Of a DNA stretch of 64,000 nucleotides, positions 26,105 through 39,692 are shown piece by piece. Position numbers and translations under genes: made by a program. The notes beneath the pieces are model-generated. The model had not been told where the DNA came from. It saw only the letters and a program-made list of their open reading frames with translations, and did not search any database. This DNA comes from Halomonas sp. LR3S48 (lineage in GTDB: Bacteria; Pseudomonadota; Gammaproteobacteria; Pseudomonadales; Halomonadaceae): NCBI RefSeq assembly GCF_025725665.1, contig NZ_CP107009.1:930001-994000 (forward strand), in the 5' to 3' direction. Numbering within the stretch: position 1 is the first letter of the stretch; every line of letters starts with the position of its first letter.

Positions 26105-26926
26105 CTAGGTCTTGCCCGCTCGACGCACGCCTGCGGCCAGCTCACGAACCAGGCCATGAACTGCCTCGACGGCGCCGCGCCGTGTCTCGGCGTCCTCGAT
26201 GCCTTCCACCAGCGCCGAGCCGACCACAACGGCATCGCTGAATCGGCCAATCGCTTGCGCCTGTGCGGCAGTGCGAATGCCGAAGCCGACCGCAATCGGC
26301 AGGCGGCTATGCTCGCGCAGCCGGCCCACCATAAGCTCTACGTCCTGTAGCGCCGGGGCGCTGCCGCCCGTGATGCCGTTCACCGAGACGCAATAGAGGA
26401 AGCCCGAGGCATTCTCCAAGACCCGTGGGAGCCGCTTGGCGTCGGTGGTCGGGGTGGCGAGGCGAATGAAGGCAATGCCGTGCTCCTTGGCTGGCAGGCA
26501 CAGCTCGTCGTCATGCTCGGGTGGCAGGTCGACCACGATCAAGCCATCGACATCGGCACGGGCCGCATCCTCCAGGAATCGCGCCACACCGTAGCGGTGT
26601 ATGGGGTTGTAATAGCCCATCAGCACCAGCGGCGTTTGTGTATCCTGCTGGCGGAAGGCGTGCACCATCTCGAGCGTCCGGGGCATGATTTGTCCGCCCT
26701 CGAGGGCGCGTAGCGCTGCCTTCTGGATCGTGGGTCCGTCGGCCATGGGGTCGCTGAATGGCATGCCGAGCTCGATCACGTCGGCGCCTGCTGCAGGTAG
26801 CCCCTTCAGGATTTCCAGCGAGGTCTCGAAGTCGGGGTCGCCGGCGGTGACGTAGGTCACCAGGGCCGGCCTTTCCTCCGCCTTGAGCGCGGCAAAGCAC
26901 TGGTCGAGGCGAGTGGCATCGTTCAT
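26105..26926 (-). CDS. trpA: Tryptophan synthase alpha subunit
   Basis: TrpA cleaves indole-3-glycerol phosphate to indole and glyceraldehyde 3-phosphate and passes indole to TrpB. The 273-residue protein shows [10 protein letters not shown], the catalytic Glu/Asp in [17 protein letters not shown], and the phosphate-binding [14 protein letters not shown] 26926 is preceded by AAGGAG. An upstream in-frame ATG (26950) overlaps the trpB stop as ATGA, so translation is coupled either way. Confidence 0.96.
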   Translation of the reverse strand: MNDATRLDQCFAALKAEERPALVTYVTAGDPDFETSLEILKGLPAAGADVIELGMPFSDPMADGPTIQKAALRALEGGQIMPRTLEMVHAFRQQDTQTPLVLMGYYNPIHRYGVARFLEDAARADVDGLIVVDLPPEHDDELCLPAKEHGIAFIRLATPTTDAKRLPRVLENASGFLYCVSVNGITGGSAPALQDVELMVGRLREHSRLPIAVGFGIRTAAQAQAIGRFSDAVVVGSALVEGIEDAETRRGAVEAVHGLVRELAAGVRRAGKT

Positions 26927-26946
26927 GGGGCTCTCCTTGGCGGCGT

Positions 26947-28152
26947 TCATTGGAATTTCTCGCCGAGATGGTGGGCTACGCTCATCATGTCCTTGTCGCC
27001 TCGCCCGCTCAGGTTGACCACCATGATGTGGTCGCGGGGCAGTGTCGGTGCTCGCTTGGCGACCTCGGCCAGGGCGTGGGCCGATTCGAGCGCTGGAATG
27101 ATTCCCTCCTGACGGCAGCAGTTCTGGAACGCCTCGAGCGCTTCGTCGTCGGTGATCGAGACGTAGTCGACGCGCCCCCGTTCATGCAGCCAGGCATGCT
27201 CCGGGCCGATACCGGGGTAGTCGAGCCCGGCGGATATGGAGTGTGCGTCGATGATCTGGCCGTCCCCATCCTGCAGCAGGTAGGTGCGGTTGCCGTGCAG
27301 TACGCCTGGCACGCCGCCGGTGAGGCTCGCCGCGTGCATGCCGGTCTCGACACCCTTGCCGCCGGCCTCGACCCCGATCATCTCGACCGTCTCGTCGTCG
27401 AGAAAGGGATGGAACAACCCCATGGCGTTCGAGCCGCCACCGATGCAGGCGATGAGGGAGTCGGGTAGACGCCCCTCCTTCTCGAGGATCTGCGCGCGGG
27501 TCTCGCGCCCGATCACCGCCTGGAAGTCACGCACCATGGCGGGGTAGGGGTGCGGCCCGGCCACGGTGCCGATGATGTAGAAGGTGTCATCGACATTGGT
27601 GACCCAGTCGCGCAGCGCCTCGTTCATCGCGTCCTTGAGCGTGCCGGTACCCGTCGTCACCGGAATGACCTCGGCGCCGAGCAGCTTCATCCGAAACACG
27701 TTTGGCTGCTGGCGTTCGATATCGGTCGAGCCCATGTAGATGACGCAGGGCATGCCGAAACGCGCCGCTACGGTGGCGGTGGCGACGCCATGCATGCCGG
27801 CGCCCGTTTCGGCAATGATGCGTGTCTTGCCCATGCGCTTGGCGAGCAGGATCTGGCCGATGCAATTGTTGATCTTGTGCGCGCCGGTATGGTTGAGCTC
27901 TTCGCGCTTGAGATAGATCCTTGCGCCGCCGAAGTGCTCGGTAAGACGCTCGGCAAAGTAGAGCGGGCTGGGCCGGCCAACGTAGTCGCGCTGGAAGTAG
28001 GCGAGCTGGTGCTGGAACTCGGTATCCTGCCGGGCCGCATCGTATTCGGCCTGAAGCTCGGCAATCAGCGGCATCAACGTCTCTGGCACGAAGCGACCGC
28101 CGAAGCGGCCGAACAAGCCATTGGCGTCAGGCTGCATCGAGTATTCGTTCAT
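26947..28152 (-). CDS. trpB: Tryptophan synthase beta subunit
   Basis: TrpB joins indole and serine to make tryptophan using pyridoxal phosphate. The 401-residue protein shows [10 protein letters not shown] at the start, the PLP lysine in [11 protein letters not shown], and the phosphate loop [10 protein letters not shown]. It forms a trpBA pair without trpF, divergent from a LysR gene. This is the trpI/trpBA layout known from pseudomonads. Confidence 0.97.
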   Translation of the reverse strand: MNEYSMQPDANGLFGRFGGRFVPETLMPLIAELQAEYDAARQDTEFQHQLAYFQRDYVGRPSPLYFAERLTEHFGGARIYLKREELNHTGAHKINNCIGQILLAKRMGKTRIIAETGAGMHGVATATVAARFGMPCVIYMGSTDIERQQPNVFRMKLLGAEVIPVTTGTGTLKDAMNEALRDWVTNVDDTFYIIGTVAGPHPYPAMVRDFQAVIGRETRAQILEKEGRLPDSLIACIGGGSNAMGLFHPFLDDETVEMIGVEAGGKGVETGMHAASLTGGVPGVLHGNRTYLLQDGDGQIIDAHSISAGLDYPGIGPEHAWLHERGRVDYVSITDDEALEAFQNCCRQEGIIPALESAHALAEVAKRAPTLPRDHIMVVNLSGRGDKDMMSVAHHLGEKFQ

Positions 28153-28258
28153 GGGTTGCCTCGAAGGTCATGGGAGAACATTCAACGAAGCTAGCGCAGA
28201 CAGAGGCGGCTAAAAATCGATAAGATGGCCGCTACATGTGAGCCTGGATCACAGATCA

Positions 28259-29167
28259 ATGCTTAATTCCATGCCTTCCCTCAGCGCGCTGCGCGCTTTC
28301 GAGGCTACCGCGCGGCTGGGTAGCGTCACGGCTGCTGCCCACGAGCTCAGCGTGACTCACGGTGCGGTCAGCCGTCAGCTGCGTAGCCTGGAAGAACACT
28401 TCGGCGTAGCGCTGTTTGAGAAGGCGGGTCGCGGCCTGGAGCTCACGAGTCACGGGGAGCGGCTACAGCGCGGCGTTGGCGAGGCATTCGTCCGCCTGCG
28501 CGAGAGCTGTGCGCAGTTGAAGCGTGACGTCGAGGGGACGCCGTTCATCCTCGCCTGTTCGGGCAGCCTCCTGGCGCGCTGGCTCATTCCCCGGCTCGAT
28601 CATCTTCATGGTGAGCTGCCCGAACTCAAGCTGCATGTCGTATCGGGCGAGGGTGAGTTCACGCCTGGGCAGGATGAGATTAGCGCGACGCTGACTTTTT
28701 CCGCACCGCCGTGGGCCACTGAGGTAGAGGTGCATGAGCTTGCCGCAGAGCACATCTGCGCGGTAGCGAGCCCGCAGTTGGCCACTCAATTCGATCCGGC
28801 GCAGCCGGCAACGCTGTTCAACGCCAAGCTGCTGCATACCGCCTCGCGGCCGCAGGCCTGGCCGCAGTGGGCACACGCACAGGCGCTCGACCCGGCACGC
28901 CTCGACCGGGCGCTGGCCGAGGGGCAGGGCTTCGATCATCTCTATTATCTGATAGAAGCGGCGGTAGCGGGATTGGGCGTGGCGATAGCGCCCCGGCTGC
29001 TGGTCGAGGACGACCTGCGTAAGGGACGCCTCGTGGCACCGTGGGGATTCGTCGAGACACCCGCTCGGCTATGCCTGTGGCTTTCACCCAGCGGCAATCA
29101 GCGGAGCAGCATTCGGCTCATCGAGTGGCTCAAGCGTGAATTGAACGACATGCTCTTGCCGCAGTAA
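28259..29167 (+). CDS. trpI: LysR-family regulator, probable TrpI
   Basis: This 302-residue LysR protein has the GcvA/TrpI-type start LSALRAFEATARLGSVTAAAHELSVTHGAVSRQLRSLEEHFG. Its place, divergent from trpBA with 106 nt between starts, is that of TrpI, which activates trpBA in response to indoleglycerol phosphate. The start is uncertain: GTG 28238 and ATG 28259 or 28271 are possible. TrpI function is inferred mainly from position. Confidence 0.8.
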   Translation: MLNSMPSLSALRAFEATARLGSVTAAAHELSVTHGAVSRQLRSLEEHFGVALFEKAGRGLELTSHGERLQRGVGEAFVRLRESCAQLKRDVEGTPFILACSGSLLARWLIPRLDHLHGELPELKLHVVSGEGEFTPGQDEISATLTFSAPPWATEVEVHELAAEHICAVASPQLATQFDPAQPATLFNAKLLHTASRPQAWPQWAHAQALDPARLDRALAEGQGFDHLYYLIEAAVAGLGVAIAPRLLVEDDLRKGRLVAPWGFVETPARLCLWLSPSGNQRSSIRLIEWLKRELNDMLLPQ

Positions 29168-29247
29168 TTGCCTTCTTCCCGGGGAAGGGCATCGCGTTTC
29201 GCCCAACCCTCGATTACGTTGTAGGAAAGCGATATCCCGGAGCGCCC

Positions 29248-33585
<4,338 letters not shown>

Positions 33586-33588
33586 CGA

Positions 33589-33744
33589 TCAGTCGCGCCG
33601 CATGCGATTCCGGTCAGGCTTGCGCTCATGCTCCTCGATACGCGCTTCCTTGCGGATGGGACGCCGCTGCTTGGCCATGGTGTGAGTCACGGCCAGCAAT
33701 GCCACTGCGGCCACGCCCACGGTCAGTGTCTCGATGAAACCCAT
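33589..33744 (-). CDS. Small single-span membrane protein
   Basis: This 51-residue protein begins MGFIETLTVGVAAVALLAVTHTMA, one hydrophobic span, followed by a strongly basic tail rich in Arg, Lys and Glu. AGGAGG lies 8 nt before ATG 33744. A dedicated terminator lies downstream, so it is likely a real gene. No function is assigned. Confidence 0.6.
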   Translation of the reverse strand: MGFIETLTVGVAAVALLAVTHTMAKQRRPIRKEARIEEHERKPDRNRMRRD

Positions 33745-33912
33745 GTGCATGTCCTCCTGTGGGTGGATGGGGCGACCCTCGGGACGTTCACTGTCCCTAC
33801 GAGAGTGTGCCGACAAACTGAGGGTGGCAGTTTTCTCGCTGGCCGACAAATGTTTTGACTCACGACTGGCGATTAAGTTTTAACGCTTCGCTATAAGCCG
33901 GCCGCCAGCCTC

Positions 33913-34000
33913 CTAGGCGTGTACCACGACCTTGCCAATGGCCCGCTGTCGAGTCGCTCCAGGGCTGCTGGAAGGCCGGCTAGCGTAGCTCCGTTACGGG
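33913..34000 (-). pseudogene. Remnant of a zinc-type alcohol dehydrogenase/quinone reductase C-terminus
   Basis: One minus-strand frame reads ATLAGLPAALERLDSG, and after a one-step frame change the next bases read AIGKVVVHA followed by TAG at 33915-33913. Joined, these match the usual last ~30 residues of MDR-family quinone reductases (LPAALERL.SG.A.GKVVV). Nothing of the rest of the gene is recognisable upstream. The frameshift and isolation suggest a decayed remnant. Confidence 0.45.
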
Positions 34001-34359
34001 AGAGAGGGACGGGTGCTGTGTAGCCTGGCTGTTCCATGCCACCTATAGCCAATAGCAGTACTGGCACCGTATGCGATATTGCTTTTTTATTGCATTTAGT
34101 GAAATATATTTCCAAGTATATACTTCTGGCTAATACCCAGGCTGCTCTTGCGTAGTTTTACGGATGCCCTGTTCGTAGTAATGACTAAGTAATAACAGTA
34201 TTTAAATTTTCGTAACCCTCCGGATTTATTTCTTTTGTCCTCGGTTTATTCTCCCCGGGTCAGTTCTCTGACCAGCTCACGATTCCATCATTAAAATAAA
34301 CAAGGGCTGGCTTGATAGTGCGTTCAATATTATCGGGCTCGCCGGGAGAAGACATTTCC
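34001..34359. promoter_or_regulatory. AT-rich upstream region of the TRAP operon with a short inverted repeat
   Basis: No gene is visible here. The stretch is much richer in A/T than its surroundings. It contains a perfect inverted repeat GGTCAG-TTCT-CTGACC at 34258-34273, about 90 nt before dctP. This could be a binding site for the NarL-type regulator encoded downstream or another regulator; that is inference. GGGAGAAG precedes the dctP ATG. Confidence 0.4.
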
Positions 34360-35469
34360 ATGAGCGTCAACAGGCGTAATTTCCTCAAGTACGGTGGTGC
34401 TGCTGCGGTGGGTACCGTGATGGCGCCGAGCATCGTCAAGGCCCAGGAAACTTTCAACTGGCGCATGACCACCAGTTGGCCTTCGGGCTTTCCGTTCTTC
34501 CAGTCGGGTCCGGGCTCCGCCACGGATTTCGCCAAGCGGGTCGAAGACATGTCCGGTGGGCGCATCAAGATCCGTGTCTACGGCGCCGGCGAACTCATTC
34601 CGGCCTTCGATGGCTTCGATGCCGTGTCGCGGGGCCAGCAGGTGCAGTTGAACCATGCTTGCTCCTACTACTGGGCCGGCGAATCGTTTGCCGCGCAGTA
34701 CTTCACGACCGTGCCTTTCGGCATGACTTTCCAGGGCTTCAATGCCTGGCTGGCACACGGTGGCGGCTACGAACTGTGGAAGGAGACCTACGAGCCCTAC
34801 AACCTGATCCCGCTCGCCGTGGGCTGTACCGGCGCGCAACCGGTGGGCTGGTTCCGTGAACCCGTCACCAGCGTCGAGGACTTCCGCGGGCTCAACATCC
34901 GCATGCCGGGGCTGGCCGGGGACGTCTACAACGCCATCGGCGCCAATGCCCGCCTGCTGCCCGGCGGCGAAATCTTCTCCGCGCTGGAGCGCGGTGCCAT
35001 CGACGCGGCGGAGTGGGTGGGGCCCTACCTCGACCGCGCGCTGGGCCTGCACAACGCGGCCAAGCACTACTACTCCTCGGGCTGGCACGAGCCCTCCACC
35101 ACCACCGAGGTCATCGTCAACAAGGACGCCTACGACTCCTTGCCCAGCGATCTCCAGGCGGTGCTTCACAACGCGGCCGCGGCCTGCAACATCACTTCCC
35201 ACACCTGGATCGAAGCGCAGAACGGCGACGCCCTGGATGACCTGGTCAACAACCACGGCGTGGCGTTCGAGACCCTGCCCGACGACGTCATCCGGGCCCT
35301 GTTCGAGGCTACCCGCGACATTCTCGCGACCGAGGCCGACAAGGACCCGCTGGTCAAGCGAATCAACGACAGCTTCTGGGCGTTCAAGAAGAAGCATGAC
35401 GGCTGGCAGGCCAACAGCGAGAGCGTCTTCGCCAACACCATCAGTCGTTATGGCCAGGGCATGATCTGA
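34360..35469 (+). CDS. dctP: TRAP transporter periplasmic binding protein (TakP/FcbT1-like)
   Basis: This 369-residue binding protein starts with a twin-arginine-like signal (NRRNFLKYGG then a hydrophobic run, VKAQE cut region). It therefore probably crosses the membrane folded through Tat, common in this subfamily. Family landmarks are GLNIRMPGLAGDVYNAIGAN, LLPGGEIFSALERGAIDAAEWVGPY and YYSSGWHEPS. These resemble TakP (2-oxo-acids) and the chloroaromatic/mannitol COG4663 branch. It would capture an organic acid for DctQM. A 9-bp hairpin follows the stop. Confidence 0.9.
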   Translation: MSVNRRNFLKYGGAAAVGTVMAPSIVKAQETFNWRMTTSWPSGFPFFQSGPGSATDFAKRVEDMSGGRIKIRVYGAGELIPAFDGFDAVSRGQQVQLNHACSYYWAGESFAAQYFTTVPFGMTFQGFNAWLAHGGGYELWKETYEPYNLIPLAVGCTGAQPVGWFREPVTSVEDFRGLNIRMPGLAGDVYNAIGANARLLPGGEIFSALERGAIDAAEWVGPYLDRALGLHNAAKHYYSSGWHEPSTTTEVIVNKDAYDSLPSDLQAVLHNAAAACNITSHTWIEAQNGDALDDLVNNHGVAFETLPDDVIRALFEATRDILATEADKDPLVKRINDSFWAFKKKHDGWQANSESVFANTISRYGQGMI

Positions 35470-35480
35470 TTCCGGCCCGA

Positions 35481-35509
35481 CCCTCGGCTCCGGCTCCCGT
35501 AGCCGAGGG
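35481..35509 (+). terminator. Intercistronic hairpin between dctP and dctQ
   Basis: CCCTCGGCT and AGCCGAGGG form a perfect 9-bp stem with an 11-nt loop, 12 nt after the dctP stop. It probably attenuates transcription or protects the dctP 3' end, so that binding protein exceeds membrane subunits. Confidence 0.6.
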
Positions 35510-35591
35510 GCTTTACTGACCTGCCTTGCAAAGGCCACTTCTACCTCGCTTCAGACGTCCACCGGGGGCCAGCCCGGAGGAGGGAGTTTGC

Positions 35592-36116
35592 ATGCTGCGT
35601 TTCTGTACCTCGCTCGAGCGCCTGCTAGGGCGTATCACCGGCCTTGCCGGTTTCATCGGTTGCGTGGCCATGATCGTCATGGTCGCGCTGATCTTCGGCA
35701 ATATGCTGAGTCGCTATGCCCTCGGCCTGGGTGCGGTATGGGCCCAGGAACTGGAGTGGTACCTGCTGTCGGTGATGGCGATGATGGGCATCGCCTATGC
35801 CATGAAATTCGACGACCATGTTCGCGTGGACATCCTGTCGAGCCGCTTCAGTCCTGTCGGCATGATGTGGTTGAACCTCGTCACCGCACTCCTGGTGGCG
35901 TTGCCTTGCGCACTGCTCATCATCCACTACAGCCTGCCCTTCGCCGAGACCTCCCTCATTCGCGGCGAGCGCTCACCGAACTCTTCCGGTCTTCCCTGGC
36001 GCTGGATTCCCAAGTCGTTGGTCGTGGTCGGCTTCGTCTTCGTGGCGACCGAGTCGATTCGCCAGGCGCTGGAGAACGGCAGGCGTCTCGCTCAACACTA
36101 CGCTCGGAGTGCCTGA
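35592..36116 (+). CDS. dctQ: TRAP transporter small permease subunit
   Basis: This 174-residue protein has four predicted helices and family marks RYALGLGAVWAQELEWYLLSVMAMMGIAYAMKFDDHVRVDI. DctQ forms the inner-membrane complex with DctM. ATG 35592 has GGAGGGAG upstream. It ends 3 nt before dctM. Confidence 0.92.
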   Translation: MLRFCTSLERLLGRITGLAGFIGCVAMIVMVALIFGNMLSRYALGLGAVWAQELEWYLLSVMAMMGIAYAMKFDDHVRVDILSSRFSPVGMMWLNLVTALLVALPCALLIIHYSLPFAETSLIRGERSPNSSGLPWRWIPKSLVVVGFVFVATESIRQALENGRRLAQHYARSA

Positions 36117-36119
36117 GTC

Positions 36120-37445
36120 ATGCCTTTGGAATATTACGCGTTGGCCATGATCGTGGCCTTCTTCGTGCTGGTTATGACCGGTATCCCGGTCGGCTTCGTG
36201 GTGGCTTTCGTCGGTTTCGTGTTCGGCTTCATCGGCTTCGATGGCTGGCTGTTCGAGCTGCTGCCTTCGCGGATCTACGGTGTCGTTTCCAACTACACCC
36301 TGCTGGCCATACCGCTGTTCGTATTCATGGGCGTGATGCTGGAGCGCTCGAAGATCGCCGAGCGCATGCTCGACGTGATCGGCCACCTTTGTGGCGGCCT
36401 GCCGGGCGGCATGGCCCTGGCGGTGATCATCGTGGGCGTGCTGCTGGGAGCGGCGACGGGCATCGTCGGGGCAGCCATCGTCACACTGACCCTGATGGCG
36501 TTGCCCACCCTGGTGCGCCGCGGCTACAAGAAGACGGTGGCGTGCGGCACCATCTGTGCTGCCGGCACCCTGGGGCAGATCATCCCGCCCAGCCTGGTGC
36601 TGCTGGTGCTGGCCGATATCATGAACCTCTCGGTGGGCAGCCTGTTCGCCGCCGCGCTGGTGCCGGGGCTGCTGCTGGCCGGGATGTATCTGGCCTACCT
36701 GCTGGTTCTGGCCTTCTTCTTCTCCGCCGACGTGCCCGCCATCGACGAGCAGGAGCGTGCCGCCGTCAGCAAGAAAGAGCTGGGCAAGGACTTCGTCAAG
36801 GTCGTGGTGCCACCGCTGTTGCTGATCTTCGCCGTGCTCGGCTCGATCATCGGCGGGGTGGCCGCTCCCACGGAGGCGGCATCGGTGGGGGCCGTGGGCG
36901 CATTGCTGCTGACAATCGTTTCCGGCCGCCTGTCGCTTCCGGTACTCTCCGAGACCGTGAAGACCTCCCTGCGCATCAGCTGCATGATCTTTTTCGTACT
37001 GATCGCCTCGCAGGTGTTTGCCTTGGCCTTCAGAGGCCTGGACGGCGAGTTCCTGATCGAAGCGATGTTCGAGTGGGTGCCGGGCGGCATGTACGGCACG
37101 TTGATCTTCATGCTGCTGCTGATCTTCTTCCTGGGCTTCTTCCTCGAGTGGATTCAGATCTCCTACATTGCCGTGCCGCTGTTCCTGCCCTTCCTGGCAA
37201 GCCAGGGCGACATGTCCATGGTCTGGGTCGCCATCCTGATCGCCATGAACCTTCAGACTTCGTTCCTCACGCCGCCCTTCGGCTGGTCGCTGCTGTTCAT
37301 GAAGGGCGTGGCGCCGCCGGGCATCACCACGGCCGATATCTACAAGGGGGCCATTCCCTTCGTGCTGATCCAACTCCTGGCCCTGGCCCTGATCATCGTC
37401 TTCCCCGATGTGGTGCTGTGGTTGCCGGCGATGGTAGGATGGTGA
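36120..37445 (+). CDS. dctM: TRAP transporter large permease subunit
   Basis: This 441-residue integral membrane protein has about twelve helices. Landmarks are PLFVFMGVMLERSKIAERM, GAATGIVGAAIVTLTLMALP, and CAAGTLGQIIPPSLVLLVLAD, all typical of DctM. It would import the DctP ligand using the sodium gradient, which suits a salt-loving host. It ends the transporter operon, before a hairpin. Confidence 0.95.
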   Translation: MPLEYYALAMIVAFFVLVMTGIPVGFVVAFVGFVFGFIGFDGWLFELLPSRIYGVVSNYTLLAIPLFVFMGVMLERSKIAERMLDVIGHLCGGLPGGMALAVIIVGVLLGAATGIVGAAIVTLTLMALPTLVRRGYKKTVACGTICAAGTLGQIIPPSLVLLVLADIMNLSVGSLFAAALVPGLLLAGMYLAYLLVLAFFFSADVPAIDEQERAAVSKKELGKDFVKVVVPPLLLIFAVLGSIIGGVAAPTEAASVGAVGALLLTIVSGRLSLPVLSETVKTSLRISCMIFFVLIASQVFALAFRGLDGEFLIEAMFEWVPGGMYGTLIFMLLLIFFLGFFLEWIQISYIAVPLFLPFLASQGDMSMVWVAILIAMNLQTSFLTPPFGWSLLFMKGVAPPGITTADIYKGAIPFVLIQLLALALIIVFPDVVLWLPAMVGW

Positions 37446-37478
37446 GTCGCAAATAGCACTACCCGAGTTTGAAATCAG

Positions 37479-37515
37479 GCCCTGCCAACTCTCGTGCTTG
37501 TGAGGTTGGCGGGGC
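37479..37515 (+). terminator. Hairpin between dctM and the histidine kinase gene
   Basis: GCCCTGCCAAC pairs with GTTGGCGGGGC (11 bp, one T-G wobble) around a 15-nt loop. It lies 34 nt after dctM. There is no T-run, so partial termination is likely. The kinase/regulator pair may have its own promoter in the AT-rich 37516-37570 stretch. Confidence 0.55.
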
Positions 37516-37570
37516 TAGTGGCTCGACAATAACTGTGGCTCAACAATAATAAGTAAACAGGTATACGCCA

Positions 37571-39061
37571 GTGTTCACGTTCAGAACCAAACTGACACTG
37601 CTTACCTTGCTTCCTCTGTTGGTTCTCATCGCCGGTGTGACGTTCTTTGCTATCCATCAGAGTGCGCGGTTGAGTGGGGTGCAGTCGGAAATCCTCAAGG
37701 ACGGATTGCTGCAAGCCAAGAAGGCGGAACTGAAGAACTACATGGAGCTGGCCTATACGGCGATCCGTGATATATACGAAGACCCTTCCTTACCCAAAGA
37801 CGTGGCTCAACGTCGCGTCGCGGATGCTTTCCATCGAATGGAATATGGCTCCGATGGCTACTTCTTCGTCTATGACTACGAAGGACTGAATATCGTCCAT
37901 CCTCGTTTGGAGCACGTCGTCGGGCAGGATTTGTGGAACTTCCGCGATGAGGACGGGAAATTGCTGATTCAGCAGCTCGTCCGGCAAGCGCAAGCGGGGG
38001 GCGGCTATACCGAATACCGCTGGGACAAGCCCTCCGGCGGGGAGTCGGTGCTCAAGCTGGGCTACTCCATCGGGCTGGATGACTGGGGCTGGATGGTCGG
38101 CACCGGCCTCTATCTGGACGACATCGAGCAGGTCGTCGGTCAGATGGAGCAGCATATGGTGGGGAACGCGCGCAAGACCATCCTGCTGATGGCGTTCTTC
38201 ACCGTCTCCTGCCTGCTCGTCATCGCCGTGATCGGCCTCGCGGTCAATTTGAGCGAAGCGCGGGTGGCGAATCGCAAGCTGGTCAAAATGGCCCAGAAGA
38301 CCTTCGGCTTCCTGGAAAAGGAGCGCCGCCGGATCTCGCGCGAACTGCATGATGGTATCAACCAACTCCTGGTCTCGGCGCGCTTCAAGCTGGAGCGTGT
38401 CGATGACGCTCTGGGCCGGGGAGACCACGTCGACGCTTCCGCCGCCTTGGCGGCTACCGACCGCATCCTGGAAACGGGCATTCAGGATCTCAGGCGGCTG
38501 GCCTGCGACCTGCGCCCGAGCGTGCTCGACGACCTGGGGCTGGTAGCGGCCCTCGAAAGCCTCTGCTCGGGTTTGGCAGAGCGTAAGCCCGTCCAGATAC
38601 ATTTCGAGTCGAACGTCGACAGCCGGCAGTGTCAGCCGGTGCTGGCTACGGCCCTGTATCGCATCACCCAGGAGAGCCTGCACAACATCGAGAAGCACGC
38701 CGGCATGGCTCGTCGGGTCAAGGTAAAGGTGCAACGCCGCCGGGGTTGGGTCTACCTGGAAATTGCGGATGACGGCCAAGGCTTCGTCTGGCGTCCCGAG
38801 CGTCGCCAGGAGCAGGACGGTACCGGCATGGGGTTGCGCAACATTCAGGACCGCGTCGACCTGCTGGGTGGGCGCCTGACGATCGAGGCGGCACCCGGCA
38901 AGGGGGTGCGCATCAGGCTCAAGGTGCCGTTTCAGCGGGCCTCCAGCATGACAAGTCGGGAGAGAATCGATGGGAAGGTCTATACGCGTACTTTTGGCGG
39001 ACGACCATCCGCTGGTGCTGGAAGGGCTGAAGTACCGGCTGGAGGCGCAGCAGGGCATTGA
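37571..39061 (+). CDS. Membrane histidine kinase with periplasmic Cache domain (NarL-type HisKA_3)
   Basis: This 496-residue kinase has a first membrane span at residues ~8-28, then a single-Cache sensor (RMEYGSDGYFFVYDYEGLNIVHPRLE...GWMVGTGLYLDDIE). A second span at ~207-229 follows, then the phospho-acceptor His in ERRRISRELHDGINQ and an ATPase domain (NIEKHA, DDGQGF, GMGLRNIQDR). Position suggests it senses an organic acid carried by the TRAP system. GTG 37571 is the start. Its last 31 codons overlap the response regulator gene. Confidence 0.9.
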   Translation: MFTFRTKLTLLTLLPLLVLIAGVTFFAIHQSARLSGVQSEILKDGLLQAKKAELKNYMELAYTAIRDIYEDPSLPKDVAQRRVADAFHRMEYGSDGYFFVYDYEGLNIVHPRLEHVVGQDLWNFRDEDGKLLIQQLVRQAQAGGGYTEYRWDKPSGGESVLKLGYSIGLDDWGWMVGTGLYLDDIEQVVGQMEQHMVGNARKTILLMAFFTVSCLLVIAVIGLAVNLSEARVANRKLVKMAQKTFGFLEKERRRISRELHDGINQLLVSARFKLERVDDALGRGDHVDASAALAATDRILETGIQDLRRLACDLRPSVLDDLGLVAALESLCSGLAERKPVQIHFESNVDSRQCQPVLATALYRITQESLHNIEKHAGMARRVKVKVQRRRGWVYLEIADDGQGFVWRPERRQEQDGTGMGLRNIQDRVDLLGGRLTIEAAPGKGVRIRLKVPFQRASSMTSRERIDGKVYTRTFGGRPSAGAGRAEVPAGGAAGH

Positions 39062-39593
39062 CCTGGTCGGGGTGGCCAGTTCAGGGCAAGAGTTGCTGGC
39101 ACTCGCGCACGAGTTGCAGCCGGACGTCGTGGTCACGGACATCACCATGCCTGGCATTTCCGGCCTGGAAGCCTGCAAGGTATTGCAGGAGAGCTGTCCG
39201 GCTATCCGTGTGCTGGTACTGACCATGCACGACAACGAGGAGTACATTCGCCGTGCGGTGGCCTGCGGTGCCGCTGGCTACGTACTCAAGGATGCCTCAG
39301 CGGAGGAGATGGTCTTCGCGCTGCGCGAGGTGGCGAGCGGTCGCAACCATTTCGGCTCTGGCGTCTCGCGGGTCCTGCTCGAGGAGAAGGAGGGGCGATT
39401 GACCCAGCGCGAAACCGACATCTTGAAGCTGATGTTCGAAGGCATGAGCAGCCGCGACATTGGCGAAGCGCTGGCGATTAGTGCCCGAACGGTGGAGTCG
39501 CATCGCAGCAATATCTATCGCAAGCTCAATACCAACTCCCTGGCGGGCCTGTTTCGCTACGCGATGCGACATGGGCTGGTCGAGCTGGAATAG
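38970..39593 (+). CDS. NarL/LuxR-type response regulator
   Basis: This 207-residue regulator has a receiver domain (acidic pair in LLADDHP, phosphoryl Asp in DVVVTDITMPGISG, Lys in YVLKDAS). The C-terminal LuxR helix-turn-helix is LTQRETDILKLMFEGMSSRDIGEALAISARTVESHRSNIYRKL. It starts 92 nt inside the kinase gene in another frame. GGGAGAG precedes ATG 38970. It probably controls the TRAP operon. Confidence 0.92.
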   Translation: MGRSIRVLLADDHPLVLEGLKYRLEAQQGIDLVGVASSGQELLALAHELQPDVVVTDITMPGISGLEACKVLQESCPAIRVLVLTMHDNEEYIRRAVACGAAGYVLKDASAEEMVFALREVASGRNHFGSGVSRVLLEEKEGRLTQRETDILKLMFEGMSSRDIGEALAISARTVESHRSNIYRKLNTNSLAGLFRYAMRHGLVELE

Positions 39594-39692
39594 CCAGATC
39601 CTATCGAAGTCATTGGCACGTCGATCTTTGACCTCAACCTTTCTTGAGGGCGTATCGTTCATCGCATCTTCACCCCGCAAGGAGAAATAGCG

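Noticed and set aside
34330-35538. Minus-strand frame of 402 codons opposite dctP
   Set aside because: Shadow of the binding-protein gene. High GC3 keeps the antisense frame open.
35588-37456. Plus-strand frame of 622 codons across dctQ and dctM
   Set aside because: It is a frame-shifted shadow of two clear TRAP permease genes; the product is Arg-rich with no membrane pattern.
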